Source of the DNA: Nostoc piscinale CENA21
Lineage (GTDB): Bacteria; Cyanobacteriota; Cyanobacteriia; Cyanobacteriales; Nostocaceae
NCBI RefSeq assembly: GCF_001298445.1
Contig: NZ_CP012036.1
Span: 3,377,351-3,441,350 of the forward strand
Length of the DNA stretch: 64,000 bases
Direction of reading: 5' to 3'
Below, in pieces: positions 20,501-29,138 of the stretch (position 1 is the stretch's first letter; each line of letters starts with the position of its first letter). Below the pieces are notes generated by a model. The model saw only the letters and a list, made by a program, of their open reading frames with translations. It was not told the origin of the DNA and did not search any database. Both the position numbers and the translations under genes were made by a program.

Positions 20501-21612
20501 ATTCCCAGACATTAAAGATTGCTCCCCGAAACTTTAATGAATTAGCTTTAGTTAAAATTTGGGAAAATATCTTAAACACTCATCCTATCGGCATCCAAGA
20601 CAACTTTTTTGACTTAGGCGGACACTCATTTTTAGCTGTACGGGTGATGGCGCAAGTTTATGATAAATTCGGTCATAATCTCCCGCTATCAACTTTATTT
20701 GAAAACCCGACAATTGAAAAACTAGCAGCAATTGTCAGTCAACCATTGAGAGAAAGTTCTCATTCTCCTTTAGTAGCCATTAACTCAACTGGTAATCAGC
20801 TACCTTTCTTCTGTATACATGGTGCTGGTGGCAATATTAGCCCCTATTTTAAATTATCAAGAATCTTGGGCGAAGATTATCCATTTTATGGATTAGAATA
20901 TAAACCAGATAGCGAACAACCTGATATAATCTCCGTCGAAAAACTAGCAACTCGCTACCTCAAAGAAATTCGCCAATTCCAACCAAATGGCCCCTATCTT
21001 TTAGGCGGACATTGTTACGGTGGGATTCTCGCTTTTGAAATAGCCCAGCAACTACAACAGCAAGGTCAAAAAGTAGGCTTGGTGGCAATTATTGATGCTA
21101 TCTTACCAGAAACAACTATTGTCACAAGTCCTGATGATGATGCTAAATTTTTGCTGCGGTTGGCAGAAGAAACAAAAATTTGGAATGATATAAATTTATC
21201 GCTATCTTTTGAAGAAATGCGAGATTTATCACTCCAGGAGCAATTTAATTTAATTAATCAAAAAGCCAACTTCATTTTCTCTGAAGCTGAGGTTCAAGAT
21301 TTTCTACGCCATTACAAAGTTTTTAAAGCTAATGTCCAAGCGATGCGAAATTATGTACCGCAAATTTATCCTGATGCCTTAACTATCTTACGAGCTAAAG
21401 AAGAAATTATTCATGATTTTGATAATCCTGAATGGACTACTAATGACCCCTTCTTAGGTTGGGGTAAATATGGCAGTTCATCTACTCAGGTGATTGAAAT
21501 TCCTGGTAATCATTTCTCAATTTTATTGGAACCTCATATTCATGAATTAGCTAAACAATTGAAAATTTGTATTGATGATGCTGTTTGTAATTTCACTATG
21601 TCAAAGGAGTAA
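17506..21612 (+). CDS. Terminal NRPS module C-A(beta-Ala)-PCP-TE
   Basis: Last synthetase of the line, 1368 residues. An N-terminal segment (LSPAKKALLEKW) precedes a C domain with HHIITDGW (about residue 170). The A domain (about 500-1010) has YTSGSTGKPKG and the pocket V-D-W-L-I-S-L-A-N: Val replaces the alpha-amino-binding Asp and Asp sits one place on, which matches the beta-alanine pattern VDWVISLAD. The PCP has FFDLGGHS (about 1034). The TE has GGHCYGG with Cys1170 as nucleophile instead of Ser, an Asp in AIIDAIL and a His in PGNHFS. It would add beta-alanine and release the product by hydrolysis or cyclization. The P450 gene starts 9 bp after its stop. The beta-alanine call is supported by the decarboxylase in the same cluster. 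Confidence 0.94.
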   Translation: MDKQYSNLSPAKKALLEKWKVGKLKADVIPKRQNLSNIPLSFSQQRLWFIDQLYHGSDFYNIPLAFHIQGNLNIVALEQSLNEIIKRHEVWRTNFKVVNGEPVQEISKQLNWELSIINCEHLSRKNWESEVKLLVAELARQPFNLAKGLLVRANLLRLSAESHILLVTMHHIITDGWSCGVFLRELSALYAAFSTNQPPTLPELPIQYGDFAIWQRDRLQGELLANQLQYWQAQLQGELPVLQLPTDRPRPQISNFAGAKQYFRLSKSLTNDLKQLSQQTDTTLFMSLLAAFNILLYRYTNQEDILIGSPIANRNRPELEGMLGLFVNTLVLRNNLSGNPSFREFLQRVREVTLGAYSHQDLPFEMLVEQLQPERDLSRNPLYEVMFVLQNTPSTVQEVAGLTLQILEFDSRTSQLDIFLSLSESETGLTGFLEYNTDIFDESTITQFINHFQTLLTNIIANPEKRLSELSLLTTSEQEQLLYKFNQTHTDYPQALSLHQLFEQQVELTPDSIALIGESEQITYRQLNQRVNQLGHFLQKQGVTSATLVALCLERDIDMVVGILAILKAGGTYIPLDPSYPVERLNFMLSDSQAEMLITKQAILAKLSLSATQIICLDTHQEELAQESTKNPMHIYSSDYIAYIIYTSGSTGKPKGVLGTHRGTVNGLHWLWKTYPFNRGEVCSQKTAISFVDSVWEIFAPLLQGIPTVIISNTTLLDPQLFIESLANHKVSRIILVPSLLRLILDNYSHLIHKLSHLKFWITSGEALSIKLVLSFRELMPSAKLINLYGSSEVSANATYYDTSLLINQAQSVPIGRPIDNTQTYVLNGDLQLTPIGVVGELYIGGDGLAKGYLHRPDLIQERFIDNPWILGEKIYKTGDLVRYLPDGNLEYLGRSDEQVKIRGFRVELGEITSAIAQHPDVQEAVVITSNNHLENPRLLAYIVTNKPDITPELSSYLQHKLPNYMLPSAFICLDTLPLTPNGKVNKSALPQTEIIQQNSQTLKIAPRNFNELALVKIWENILNTHPIGIQDNFFDLGGHSFLAVRVMAQVYDKFGHNLPLSTLFENPTIEKLAAIVSQPLRESSHSPLVAINSTGNQLPFFCIHGAGGNISPYFKLSRILGEDYPFYGLEYKPDSEQPDIISVEKLATRYLKEIRQFQPNGPYLLGGHCYGGILAFEIAQQLQQQGQKVGLVAIIDAILPETTIVTSPDDDAKFLLRLAEETKIWNDINLSLSFEEMRDLSLQEQFNLINQKANFIFSEAEVQDFLRHYKVFKANVQAMRNYVPQIYPDALTILRAKEEIIHDFDNPEWTTNDPFLGWGKYGSSSTQVIEIPGNHFSILLEPHIHELAKQLKICIDDAVCNFTMSKE

Positions 21613-21621
21613 AAGAGGCTG

Positions 21622-23001
21622 ATGAAACTACCCCCTGGGCCAAAAACTCCTGCTTGGTTGCTGGCTTTGCAATTCGAGGCTGATTTCTTTGGCTATATGG
21701 ATGCTATTTCTCAACGTTATGGTGACATTGTGACTGTAATGTTTGGTTCAACGCCGACAGTTTATGTGAGTAATCCTTCAGGGATAAAGGAGATTTTTAC
21801 TCACACAAAGGAAGTTGTCGCCAGAGGAGAATTAAACCAAAACTTCGCCTTCTTAACAGGAGCGCAAGGAGTTTTACAACTAGATGGATCACGTCATAAA
21901 AATCGGCGCAAGCTGTTAATGTCGGCTTTTCATGGTGAACGGATGCAAGCCTGCGGGAAACGCATCTGCGAACTAACAGCAAGAGTCATGAATCAACAAA
22001 CAATTGGTAAACCTTTTCTGGCTTACTCAGTCTTAGAAGAAATTACTTTGGCGGTAGGTATAGAAGTGGTGATGGGATTGTATACCGGAGAAAGTTATGA
22101 ACGAGTAAAACATTTATTTGCTTCTGTTTTTAAACATCAACTTTCCCCATTGGTACAACTGCTGACAAAACTTCCCTTTTGGGAATGGAATTTAGGGCGG
22201 TGGAGTCCCCAAGGAAATTTACTTTATCTGCGACAAGAACTATTTCAAGTGTTGTCGGATGAAGTAAAATCGCGTCGCCAACAAGCCGATTTATCGCGCA
22301 CAGATATTCTCTCGGATTTGGTATTAGCGAGTGATGAGATGGGTGAACCGATCGCAGATGAAGAAATCCGAGACTTATTAATTTCACCTATCGGCGCGGC
22401 GCAAGGTGCTTCAGCCACAGCGATCGCTTGGGCTTTGTACTGGATTCACCGTTTACCTGAAGTGTGCGATCGCCTGCTGGAAGAACTCACTAGCCTTGGC
22501 GAAAACCCAGATATCACCAGCATCTTAGCCTTACCTTATCTCAACGCTGTTTGTAACGAAGTTTTACGCATTTACCCGACTCAACTGTTTGCATTTCCCC
22601 GCATTGTAGAATCTCCGGTAGAAATTATGGGCTATCAATTGAGTCCAGAAACTATATTAATTGCTAACATTTATTCTACACATCAGCGCGAAGATTTATA
22701 CCCACAACCAAAACAATTTAAACCAGAAAGATTTCTAGAAAGACAATTTTCTACCTACGAATTTTTACCCTTTGGTGGTGGTTCTCGTGTTTGTATTGGC
22801 GGCACATTTGCTTTATTTGAAATGAAATTAGTATTAGCCACAATTTTTGCCAACTATCAATTAAAGCTAGTGAGTAAACAACCAGAAAAGCCAAAATTTG
22901 ATGGTCTTCTTTGTTATCCTGCTAGTGGCGTAAAGATGGTTGTATCTGCTCAAAATCAACATCAGCGATCGTCGGTTTCTCTTGTTTCTGGTAGGTTTTA
23001 G
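21622..23001 (+). CDS. Cytochrome P450, CYP110-like
   Basis: P450 of 459 residues with the heme-binding loop FGGGSRVCIGG (Cys ligand), the ExxR motif EVLR and a PERF segment. The N-terminal PPGP and overall look fit the cyanobacterial CYP110 group. The I-helix, where most P450s have AGHETT or AGxDT, reads AAQGASAT here, so the usual acid-alcohol pair for oxygen activation appears missing. The start overlaps the NRPS operon closely (9-bp gap, AAGAGG before ATG), so it should be co-translated with the synthetase. It is probably a tailoring oxygenase for the peptide-polyketide. A redox partner may be the ferredoxin-like gene at 24088. The substrate cannot be told. Confidence 0.93.
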   Translation: MKLPPGPKTPAWLLALQFEADFFGYMDAISQRYGDIVTVMFGSTPTVYVSNPSGIKEIFTHTKEVVARGELNQNFAFLTGAQGVLQLDGSRHKNRRKLLMSAFHGERMQACGKRICELTARVMNQQTIGKPFLAYSVLEEITLAVGIEVVMGLYTGESYERVKHLFASVFKHQLSPLVQLLTKLPFWEWNLGRWSPQGNLLYLRQELFQVLSDEVKSRRQQADLSRTDILSDLVLASDEMGEPIADEEIRDLLISPIGAAQGASATAIAWALYWIHRLPEVCDRLLEELTSLGENPDITSILALPYLNAVCNEVLRIYPTQLFAFPRIVESPVEIMGYQLSPETILIANIYSTHQREDLYPQPKQFKPERFLERQFSTYEFLPFGGGSRVCIGGTFALFEMKLVLATIFANYQLKLVSKQPEKPKFDGLLCYPASGVKMVVSAQNQHQRSSVSLVSGRF

Positions 23002-23017
23002 ACATTATGAAGAAAAT

Positions 23018-23049
23018 GGAGACAAGGAGGACAAGGTAGACAAGGGAGA
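23018..23049 (+). repeat. GACAAGG heptad repeat
   Basis: Short tandem GACAAGG units with small variants. The same type is found at 27513-27534, 29081-29104, 49571-49602 and 51066-51104. A separate CGCACTTTGCGTCCTTGGCGG repeat follows near 23118-23146. Both lie in the 212-bp gap before the SDR gene. Confidence 0.75.
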
Positions 23050-23213
23050 AATATATTGGTAAATCATTTAATAAAAATCACCTAATAACTCTCCTAAAAT
23101 CTTATCTCTTCTTCTTCGCGCACTTTGCGTCCTTGGCGGTTCGTTTTATCATACTTATTATTTATACCGTGTTTTTGATGCCAAAAACCTATCTTATCTT
23201 GGAGTAATTAAAG

Positions 23214-24095
23214 ATGAATCAAACTAATAAAGGCGCAGTTGTCATCACAGGAACATCAACAGGTCTTGGTCGAGCAACTGCACTTTTTCTAGACAAAAAA
23301 GGATATCAAGTTTTTGCTGGAGTCCGTAGCGAAAAAGATGCTGAGTCACTCAAACAAGCTGCGTCTGGTGATTTAATACCAATTATTCTGGACATCACCA
23401 AACCAGAACAAATTAAATCTGCTTTAGACTTTGTTTCATTAGCAGTTGGTGAACAAGGATTATTTGCTTTAATTAATAATGCTGTTGTCGCTGCTAATGG
23501 AGCCATTGAGTGTACAACCATCGAAGATATTAGATTAAACTTTGAAGTCAATGTGATTGGTCAAATCGCCGTGACTCAAGCATTTTTACCAATGCTACGC
23601 AAAGCTAAGGGCAGAATCATCAATATTAGTGGTGTTTGTGGCAGAGTTGCTGTACCATATTTTGGAATTTTATCAGCAACAAAAGCCGCCTTGGAGTCAC
23701 TTACAGATTGTTTAAGAATGGAGTTAAAATCTAGCGGTGTTGAAGTTCTTTCGATATTGCCAGCCGATGCCTTAATAACCCCAGAACAAGCGGATAAACA
23801 AGCACTAAATTATCAGAAAACCTTGGCTAATATTTCACCAGAGCATCAAGCTTTGTATGGCAAAAACCATAAAATTCATATAGACAATGTTATCAAGAAT
23901 AATCGGGAAATCGGCTCACCCCTGGAGATTGTAACCGAGGTAATTTTAGAAGCTTTAGAAGCGAAAAAACCTAAAAGACAGTATTTCCCCACTAAATATC
24001 CTTGGTCATTAAGACTCTTTGCACTATACAAAAGACTGCTACCATATCAATATTTTCATGATCAAGTCTACTTTAAGAGCTTTAACTATGATTAA
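23214..24095 (+). CDS. Short-chain dehydrogenase/reductase lacking the catalytic Tyr
   Basis: SDR fold of 293 residues with the dinucleotide motif TGTSTGLG and a NNAV segment where NNAG is usual. In the active-site region NISGVCG gives the Ser, but the YxxxK motif reads LSATK, so Leu stands where the catalytic Tyr belongs. Normal hydride-transfer chemistry is therefore doubtful; it may bind cofactor or substrate for another step. GGAG lies about 9 bp before the ATG. The stop overlaps the next start by 8 bp, so the two are probably translated together. Its place between P450 and MbtH puts it in the biosynthetic operon. Family assignment is firm, role unknown. Confidence 0.88.
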   Translation: MNQTNKGAVVITGTSTGLGRATALFLDKKGYQVFAGVRSEKDAESLKQAASGDLIPIILDITKPEQIKSALDFVSLAVGEQGLFALINNAVVAANGAIECTTIEDIRLNFEVNVIGQIAVTQAFLPMLRKAKGRIINISGVCGRVAVPYFGILSATKAALESLTDCLRMELKSSGVEVLSILPADALITPEQADKQALNYQKTLANISPEHQALYGKNHKIHIDNVIKNNREIGSPLEIVTEVILEALEAKKPKRQYFPTKYPWSLRLFALYKRLLPYQYFHDQVYFKSFNYD

Positions 24096-25101
24096 CAACA
24101 CAATAGATTGCCGTTTTTGTTCTGTAGTTTCTAAAGCCAATAAAGAAGATCCCATTGGTACAGCCATAACTTGCGACCATTGGATAATTATGGAAGCTCC
24201 CCAACCTTGGCCGCAAGAAATTTATCAACAAAATCCCACTATCAAATCATTAATTAGTGCATATCAGGAGTTAGTTTTTAAATATAAAATTCAGTTGAAA
24301 CCAGTATTAATCGCCCCTGACCGCGAGTATTCTGAACCTGGTTTAACTCGTATACTTTACTACTATCGTCCTGCACATTTGTTTTCTAAATTTGAAAAAC
24401 AGGAATTTATTGTTCCTGAAAATCAAGCTGCCGCTTTAGTGACAGCAATATTTCAGCAGTTACTTCAAAAACCCAATAATTTATCTGATTTTCAAAAATA
24501 TCAACAACAAACAAATCATATTCGTGAGTTAATGATTTGTACCCATGCTCAAGTAGACTTAGCTTGTGGAAGATTTGGTAATCCTTTATATCGGCAACTA
24601 CGCAAAGAATATGCTTCAATTACCAACAGTAATTTAAGAGTATGGCAATCATCTCATTTTGGTGGTCATCAGTTTGCGCCAACACTTATTGATTTACCAC
24701 AAGGGTCTTTCTGGGGACATTTGGAGCCATCTGTATTAGATTTACTGGTGGAACAAAATGATTCAGTTCTGGGTTTGCGTCAATATTACCGAGGATGGGC
24801 AGGATTAAAGCAACTTGAGCAAATTGCCGAGCGCGAAATTTGGATGCAGTCTGGTTGGAATTGGCTGAATTATTTAAAAGCAGGAAAAGTACTAGCAATG
24901 GAAAAAGTTGCGGAAGAATGTCAGCCTGACTGGGCAGAAGTTCAAATTGATTTTATAGATCCTCACACGCAAATAAAAGGTAGCTATCAAGCCAGAATAG
25001 ATACTTGCGGTGAGGTGATGACTGCATGTAACTCAGCAACAGTCATGGAATTAGAACCAGTCAAGCAGTATCGCGTTAGCCACTTGGTTAGGCTGGAGTA
25101 A
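24088..25101 (+). CDS. Sucrase/ferredoxin-like (thioredoxin-fold) protein
   Basis: The in-frame ATG at 24088 overlaps the SDR stop (ATGATTAA); upstream starts at 24019 and 24058 lie inside the SDR gene and are less likely. The protein of 337 residues matches the sucrase/ferredoxin-like family: CDHWIIMEAPQPW near the N-terminus, CTHAQVDLACGRFG in the middle, and SSHFGGHQFAPTLIDLPQG. Members have a thioredoxin-like fold and are thought to carry a [2Fe-2S] cluster. Its place in an operon with a P450 suggests an electron carrier for that enzyme, which is inference. No membrane segment or signal peptide is seen. Confidence 0.82.
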   Translation: MINNTIDCRFCSVVSKANKEDPIGTAITCDHWIIMEAPQPWPQEIYQQNPTIKSLISAYQELVFKYKIQLKPVLIAPDREYSEPGLTRILYYYRPAHLFSKFEKQEFIVPENQAAALVTAIFQQLLQKPNNLSDFQKYQQQTNHIRELMICTHAQVDLACGRFGNPLYRQLRKEYASITNSNLRVWQSSHFGGHQFAPTLIDLPQGSFWGHLEPSVLDLLVEQNDSVLGLRQYYRGWAGLKQLEQIAEREIWMQSGWNWLNYLKAGKVLAMEKVAEECQPDWAEVQIDFIDPHTQIKGSYQARIDTCGEVMTACNSATVMELEPVKQYRVSHLVRLE

Positions 25102-25256
25102 ATGAATCACAATCTCAAATTACAAAAGAAATCTAATTTTTCGGCTCTTTAGCTAATAATTGTTTCTAAAGATTTCAAAACTTTGGCAATCTCATAATTC
25201 TGAGTATTTCGGAGTTACTGATAATAAAGTTCTGCAAGGATAATGTGAGGTAAATT

Positions 25257-25484
25257 ATGTATCAAAATGAAAAAGAAGACACAACAATCTACAAAGTTGT
25301 AGTTAATCATGAAGAACAATATTCTATTTGGCCATTAGAACGGGAAAATCCCCTCGGTTGGCAGGATGTTGGTAAAAGTGGACTGAAACAAGAATGTTTA
25401 GATTACATCAAAGAAGTTTGGACTGATATGAGGCCTCTTAGTCTCAGACAAAAAATGCAAGCTACTTCTAGCAACAATTTTTAA
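25257..25484 (+). CDS. MbtH-like protein
   Basis: Small protein of 75 residues with the MbtH pattern: YSIWP, then NPLGWQDVGKSG, then a helix ending in WTDMRPLSLR. MbtH proteins bind NRPS adenylation domains and help their folding and activity. The gene lies 155 bp after the ferredoxin-like gene and 15 bp before the next SDR, inside the cluster. It probably serves the three A domains encoded here. Confidence 0.95.
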   Translation: MYQNEKEDTTIYKVVVNHEEQYSIWPLERENPLGWQDVGKSGLKQECLDYIKEVWTDMRPLSLRQKMQATSSNNF

Positions 25485-25499
25485 AAAAGGAGAATAGCG

Positions 25500-26387
25500 A
25501 TGGTAAAACAAACAAGAGTATGGTTTATTACTGGTTGTTCAAGTGGTTTTGGTCGAGCCTTGGCAGAAACAGTACTGGAAAATGGTGAAATAGTGGTGCT
25601 AACAGCACGGAATCCACAGAAGCTAGAAGATTTAGCCGCAAGTTTTCCAGAACAGACATTAGCATTGCAACTTGATGTTACAAAACCCGAACAAGTCAGA
25701 GAATCTGTCAAAAATGCGATCGCTCACTTTGGCAGAATTGATATACTCGTCAACAACGCTGGGTGTGAAGTTGCCGGCATCCTGGAAGAAGTTAGTGATG
25801 AAGCCATCAGACGGCAATTTGAGACCAATTTTTTTGGTGTTATAGATATGCTGCGAGTCGTCATACCTTATATGCGTCAGCAGCGTAGTGGACATATTCT
25901 CAATATCTCATCAGCAGCTTGTTTTATGGCTGGTGCAGGCGGGGGAATTTATATCAGCAGCAAGTTAGCTTTAGAAGGAATTTCTGGGTGTTTAGCGAAT
26001 GAAGTTGCCCACTTGGGAATCAAAGTCACAATGGTTGAACCTGGCGCATTCAGCACAGACTTTTTCAACAAATCTCATGTCTTAGTTGAAACAAAAATCC
26101 CCGAATATCAACCAATTATTAAAGACATGAGCCAATGGATAAAAGATGTCAAAGAGCAGAAAACTAAATTAATTGGTGATCCCAAAAAAGCTGCTCTAGC
26201 AATGATTAAAGCAGTTGATAGCGATGTCCCACCACTCAGATTAGCTTTGGGAAGCGATGCAGTAGAAACCATTGATGGTGCATTGCAATTTATTAAAGAA
26301 GGGTTGGACGCTTGGAAAGAAGTATCCACAAGTACTGATTTTGATGAAGTAATAACAGATAAAATGCCAGTTGCTGCTGTTAATTAA
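25500..26387 (+). CDS. Short-chain dehydrogenase/reductase, intact active site
   Basis: Classical SDR of 295 residues: TGCSSGFG cofactor loop, NNAG, NISSA with the Ser, and YISSK with Tyr and Lys. AAAGGAG lies just before the ATG, 15 bp after the MbtH gene. Both PKS modules lack a working KR, so this enzyme could reduce a keto group in trans or act on the released product. That is inference from context. NADPH preference is suggested by TARN at the end of the second strand. Confidence 0.9.
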   Translation: MVKQTRVWFITGCSSGFGRALAETVLENGEIVVLTARNPQKLEDLAASFPEQTLALQLDVTKPEQVRESVKNAIAHFGRIDILVNNAGCEVAGILEEVSDEAIRRQFETNFFGVIDMLRVVIPYMRQQRSGHILNISSAACFMAGAGGGIYISSKLALEGISGCLANEVAHLGIKVTMVEPGAFSTDFFNKSHVLVETKIPEYQPIIKDMSQWIKDVKEQKTKLIGDPKKAALAMIKAVDSDVPPLRLALGSDAVETIDGALQFIKEGLDAWKEVSTSTDFDEVITDKMPVAAVN

Positions 26388-26511
26388 AGGGTTTATAGGC
26401 TTTCCTAGTTTGCTAAAGAAGCAAATTTATCTGTTTTCATCGGCGTTAGTCTGCGTCCATCGGCGGTTAATTATTCTTGCTTGTATCTCATTAGGCGTTG
26501 CTGATGAAACC

Positions 26512-26567
26512 GCGTAGGCGAGTTTAGTTTGTATAGCCCCAGACTTCAGTCTAAGGGCTATATGTCT
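26512..26567 (-). repeat. Interspersed repeat (AGTCTGGGGCTATACAAAC type)
   Basis: Inverted copy of a repeat also present at 32621-32700 and 60921-60973. The shared core is AGTCTGGGGCTATACAAAC or close variants. The upstream part of the gap (26440-26475) has an ATCGGCG..CTGCG..ATCGGCGGTTA unit. No gene is seen in the gap. Confidence 0.7.
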
Positions 26568-26581
26568 GCTAAATACAAGAT

Positions 26582-27433
26582 GTGAATAAACAACCATCAA
26601 CCACCCTGCAAAAATTACGATTGAGAATGAGGATTATGACCAATAGACAAATATTCAACTCTTACATTACTTGTCCTAAACCTAATCCTCAAGCTCAATT
26701 AAGATTATTTTGCTTTCCTTATGCTGGTGGTAGCTCGTTAATTTTTCGCACATGGTATGCAAGCTTACCTCAAAATGTCGAAGTTTGCCCTATAGAACTT
26801 CCGGGAAGAGGAAAGCAAATGAAATTACCTGCATTTACGCAAATGGAAACTTTGGTAAAGGCGATCGCACCTATCTTACTACCATATTTAGACAAACCAT
26901 TTGCTTTTTTCGGTCATAGTATGGGTGCATTGATAAGTGCAGCACTAGCTTGTCATCTTCGTCAAGAGTATGACAAACAACCATCGCACCTATTTGTTTC
27001 TGCTAGTCGCGCTCCCCAAATCCCACTATCAAAACCACCAATCCACGCCCTACCAGAACATGAATTTAAACAAAAGCTGCGTCATTTGAATGGTACACCT
27101 GCTTCAGTCTTAGAAAATGACGAATTAATGCAGCTACTAACCCCTATATTACGGGCAGATTTTACACTTTCCGAAACTTATCTTTTTACCCAACAGCCCC
27201 AAGAAACACTGCTAGAATGTCCAATTACTGCCTTTGGTGGATTAGAAGACCAAGAAGTGAGTATTCAGGAACTAGAAGCTTGGCGATCGCTTACCAAAAA
27301 TTCCTTCCAACTAGAAGTATTTCCTGGAGATCACTTTTTTATCCACTCATCCCCATCACTCTTACTCGCAAATATAACCGCATACTTCAAAGCCTCTGAT
27401 TTAAGTTTACCAATAACAATAAATCGACTTTAA
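26582..27433 (+). CDS. Type II thioesterase
   Basis: Alpha/beta-hydrolase thioesterase of the GrsT type: FCFPYAGG near the N-terminus, GHSMGA with the nucleophile Ser, and GDHFFIHS with the His. Such enzymes clear misloaded or stalled groups from PCP and ACP domains. The start is unsure: GTG 26582, ATG 26627 and ATG 26636 are in frame; homology begins after 26636, so one of the ATGs is likely. It lies 195 bp after the SDR gene, with repeats in the gap. Confidence 0.93.
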   Translation: MNKQPSTTLQKLRLRMRIMTNRQIFNSYITCPKPNPQAQLRLFCFPYAGGSSLIFRTWYASLPQNVEVCPIELPGRGKQMKLPAFTQMETLVKAIAPILLPYLDKPFAFFGHSMGALISAALACHLRQEYDKQPSHLFVSASRAPQIPLSKPPIHALPEHEFKQKLRHLNGTPASVLENDELMQLLTPILRADFTLSETYLFTQQPQETLLECPITAFGGLEDQEVSIQELEAWRSLTKNSFQLEVFPGDHFFIHSSPSLLLANITAYFKASDLSLPITINRL

Positions 27434-27676
27434 ATCATAGTAAGATAAAAAGTCTATCTATAAAAACAGCACTATAAAACTATAGTAATCTGCAATAACT
27501 GATCAACATCTCTCTCCCTTGTCCACCTTGTCTCAGTTATTCACATATCAGACTGGTATATCAAAATTTATATCTAGCATAATCTTGATTGATTCACGAT
27601 GTTAAACACTTATTTATGAGTCCTCAATTTTTACTCAAAAACTCATTTTCTATTTCCCCGCAACTCCATAATTAGA

Positions 27677-29011
27677 ATGTCAAATTTAATGTCAGAACAA
27701 CCAACTAACACCAGTTTGCGGAACTTTCTCATCATTTGGCTAGGTCAACTAGTTTCTGGGATTGGTAGCCAAATGACCGGCATTGCTTTAGAAATTTGGG
27801 CATGGGAAACCACCGGACAAGCAACTACTCTCGCCCTCGTAGGCTTTTTTGGTTTACTTCCTAGCATTATTATTACCCCTATTAGCGGTGTCATTGTAGA
27901 CCGTTATAACCGGAAATTATTAATGATGTTTGGTGATACTGTTGCTGTTCTCGCAACCATTACCCTGCTATTTTTATATATCAATAATTCCTTACAAATT
28001 TGGCATCTTTATGTAGCAGCAGCTTTTGTAGGGACTTTTAGCCAATTTCAATATCTGGCTTACTCTGCATCAGTATCATTAATGATACCTAAACAACACT
28101 ATACTCGCGCCAGCAGTCTTGAGTTTTTATCTCATCACAGTGCAATTATTATTGCGCCTGCTTTAGCGGGATATTTTTATAAAGTAATTGGTTTATTTGG
28201 TATTTGGCTAATTGATATTTCCACTTTTATTGTCGCCATTTCCAGTATTTTGTTTATACCTATTCTCCAACCTAGCCAAACAGCAGAAAAACCAGAAGAT
28301 TTTTGGCAAAATTTAGGGTATGGTGTGCGTTACCTGACTGCCCACAAAAGTCTCCTATTACTATTAGTCATTAACCTATTATTTTTCTTTGCCCATGACC
28401 TAGGAGGTTCACTTTACATACCAATGATTCTTGCACGCACAGGCGATGATACTGTCGTGTTGGGTAACTTAATTACAGCCGCAGGATTTGGGGGTGTGTT
28501 GGGAGCATTAATTGTGAATAAGTGGGGAGGTTTCAAAGATAAAATTAGAGGTATTTTACTGGGAATGATGGGTGTTGGTTTAACAAAAATAGTCTTTGGT
28601 TTAGGTCGAACTTTGTGGGTATGGATTCCTCCACAATTTCTATGTTCTTTAAGTTTTACAGCCGGTGGTAGCGCCGATAACGCAATCTGGTTATCTAAAG
28701 TAGCTCCTAATGTGCAAGGAAGGGTTTTTGCTGCACGCTCTTTGCTTTTACAATTAGCTTCAGCCGTTGCCGTTTTGGTTGCTGGCCCCCTGGCAGATAA
28801 AGTGTTTATCCCTGCTTTTACTCAGGAAAGTAGCATAGCGGATATTTTCGGAGGAATATTCGGGGCTGGTACGGCGGGGGGACTGGCGATGCTATACGTG
28901 ATTTGCGCGGTGTGTATGTTTTTGGTAGGGTTAGCTGGATTTAGTGTGTCATTGCTCCGCAATTTGGAAAAGATTCTACCCGACTATGAAGAAAAAGCTG
29001 CTGCTGAATAA
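27677..29011 (+). CDS. MFS efflux transporter
   Basis: Protein of 444 residues with about 12 hydrophobic membrane segments and the MFS loop signature GVIVDRYNRK between the second and third. It resembles macrolide-type exporters common at the end of cyanobacterial peptide clusters. Together with the thioesterase it closes the biosynthetic region, so product export is likely. ATG 27677 is used; ATG 27689 is also possible. The next gene is convergent. Confidence 0.9.
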   Translation: MSNLMSEQPTNTSLRNFLIIWLGQLVSGIGSQMTGIALEIWAWETTGQATTLALVGFFGLLPSIIITPISGVIVDRYNRKLLMMFGDTVAVLATITLLFLYINNSLQIWHLYVAAAFVGTFSQFQYLAYSASVSLMIPKQHYTRASSLEFLSHHSAIIIAPALAGYFYKVIGLFGIWLIDISTFIVAISSILFIPILQPSQTAEKPEDFWQNLGYGVRYLTAHKSLLLLLVINLLFFFAHDLGGSLYIPMILARTGDDTVVLGNLITAAGFGGVLGALIVNKWGGFKDKIRGILLGMMGVGLTKIVFGLGRTLWVWIPPQFLCSLSFTAGGSADNAIWLSKVAPNVQGRVFAARSLLLQLASAVAVLVAGPLADKVFIPAFTQESSIADIFGGIFGAGTAGGLAMLYVICAVCMFLVGLAGFSVSLLRNLEKILPDYEEKAAAE

Positions 29012-29138
29012 GGGTTATAATGGCTCAACATAATGATTAAAAATTGGTTACCTTGTCTTATTTGATATATGGATAAACGAGACAAGGTAGACAAGGCAGA
29101 TAAGAAAGTGCTGATACCAAATTGAACAGTATTTGTGG

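Noticed and set aside
23018..23049. CRISPR-like repeat array
   Set aside because: Heptad units without regular spacers; no cas genes in the window.
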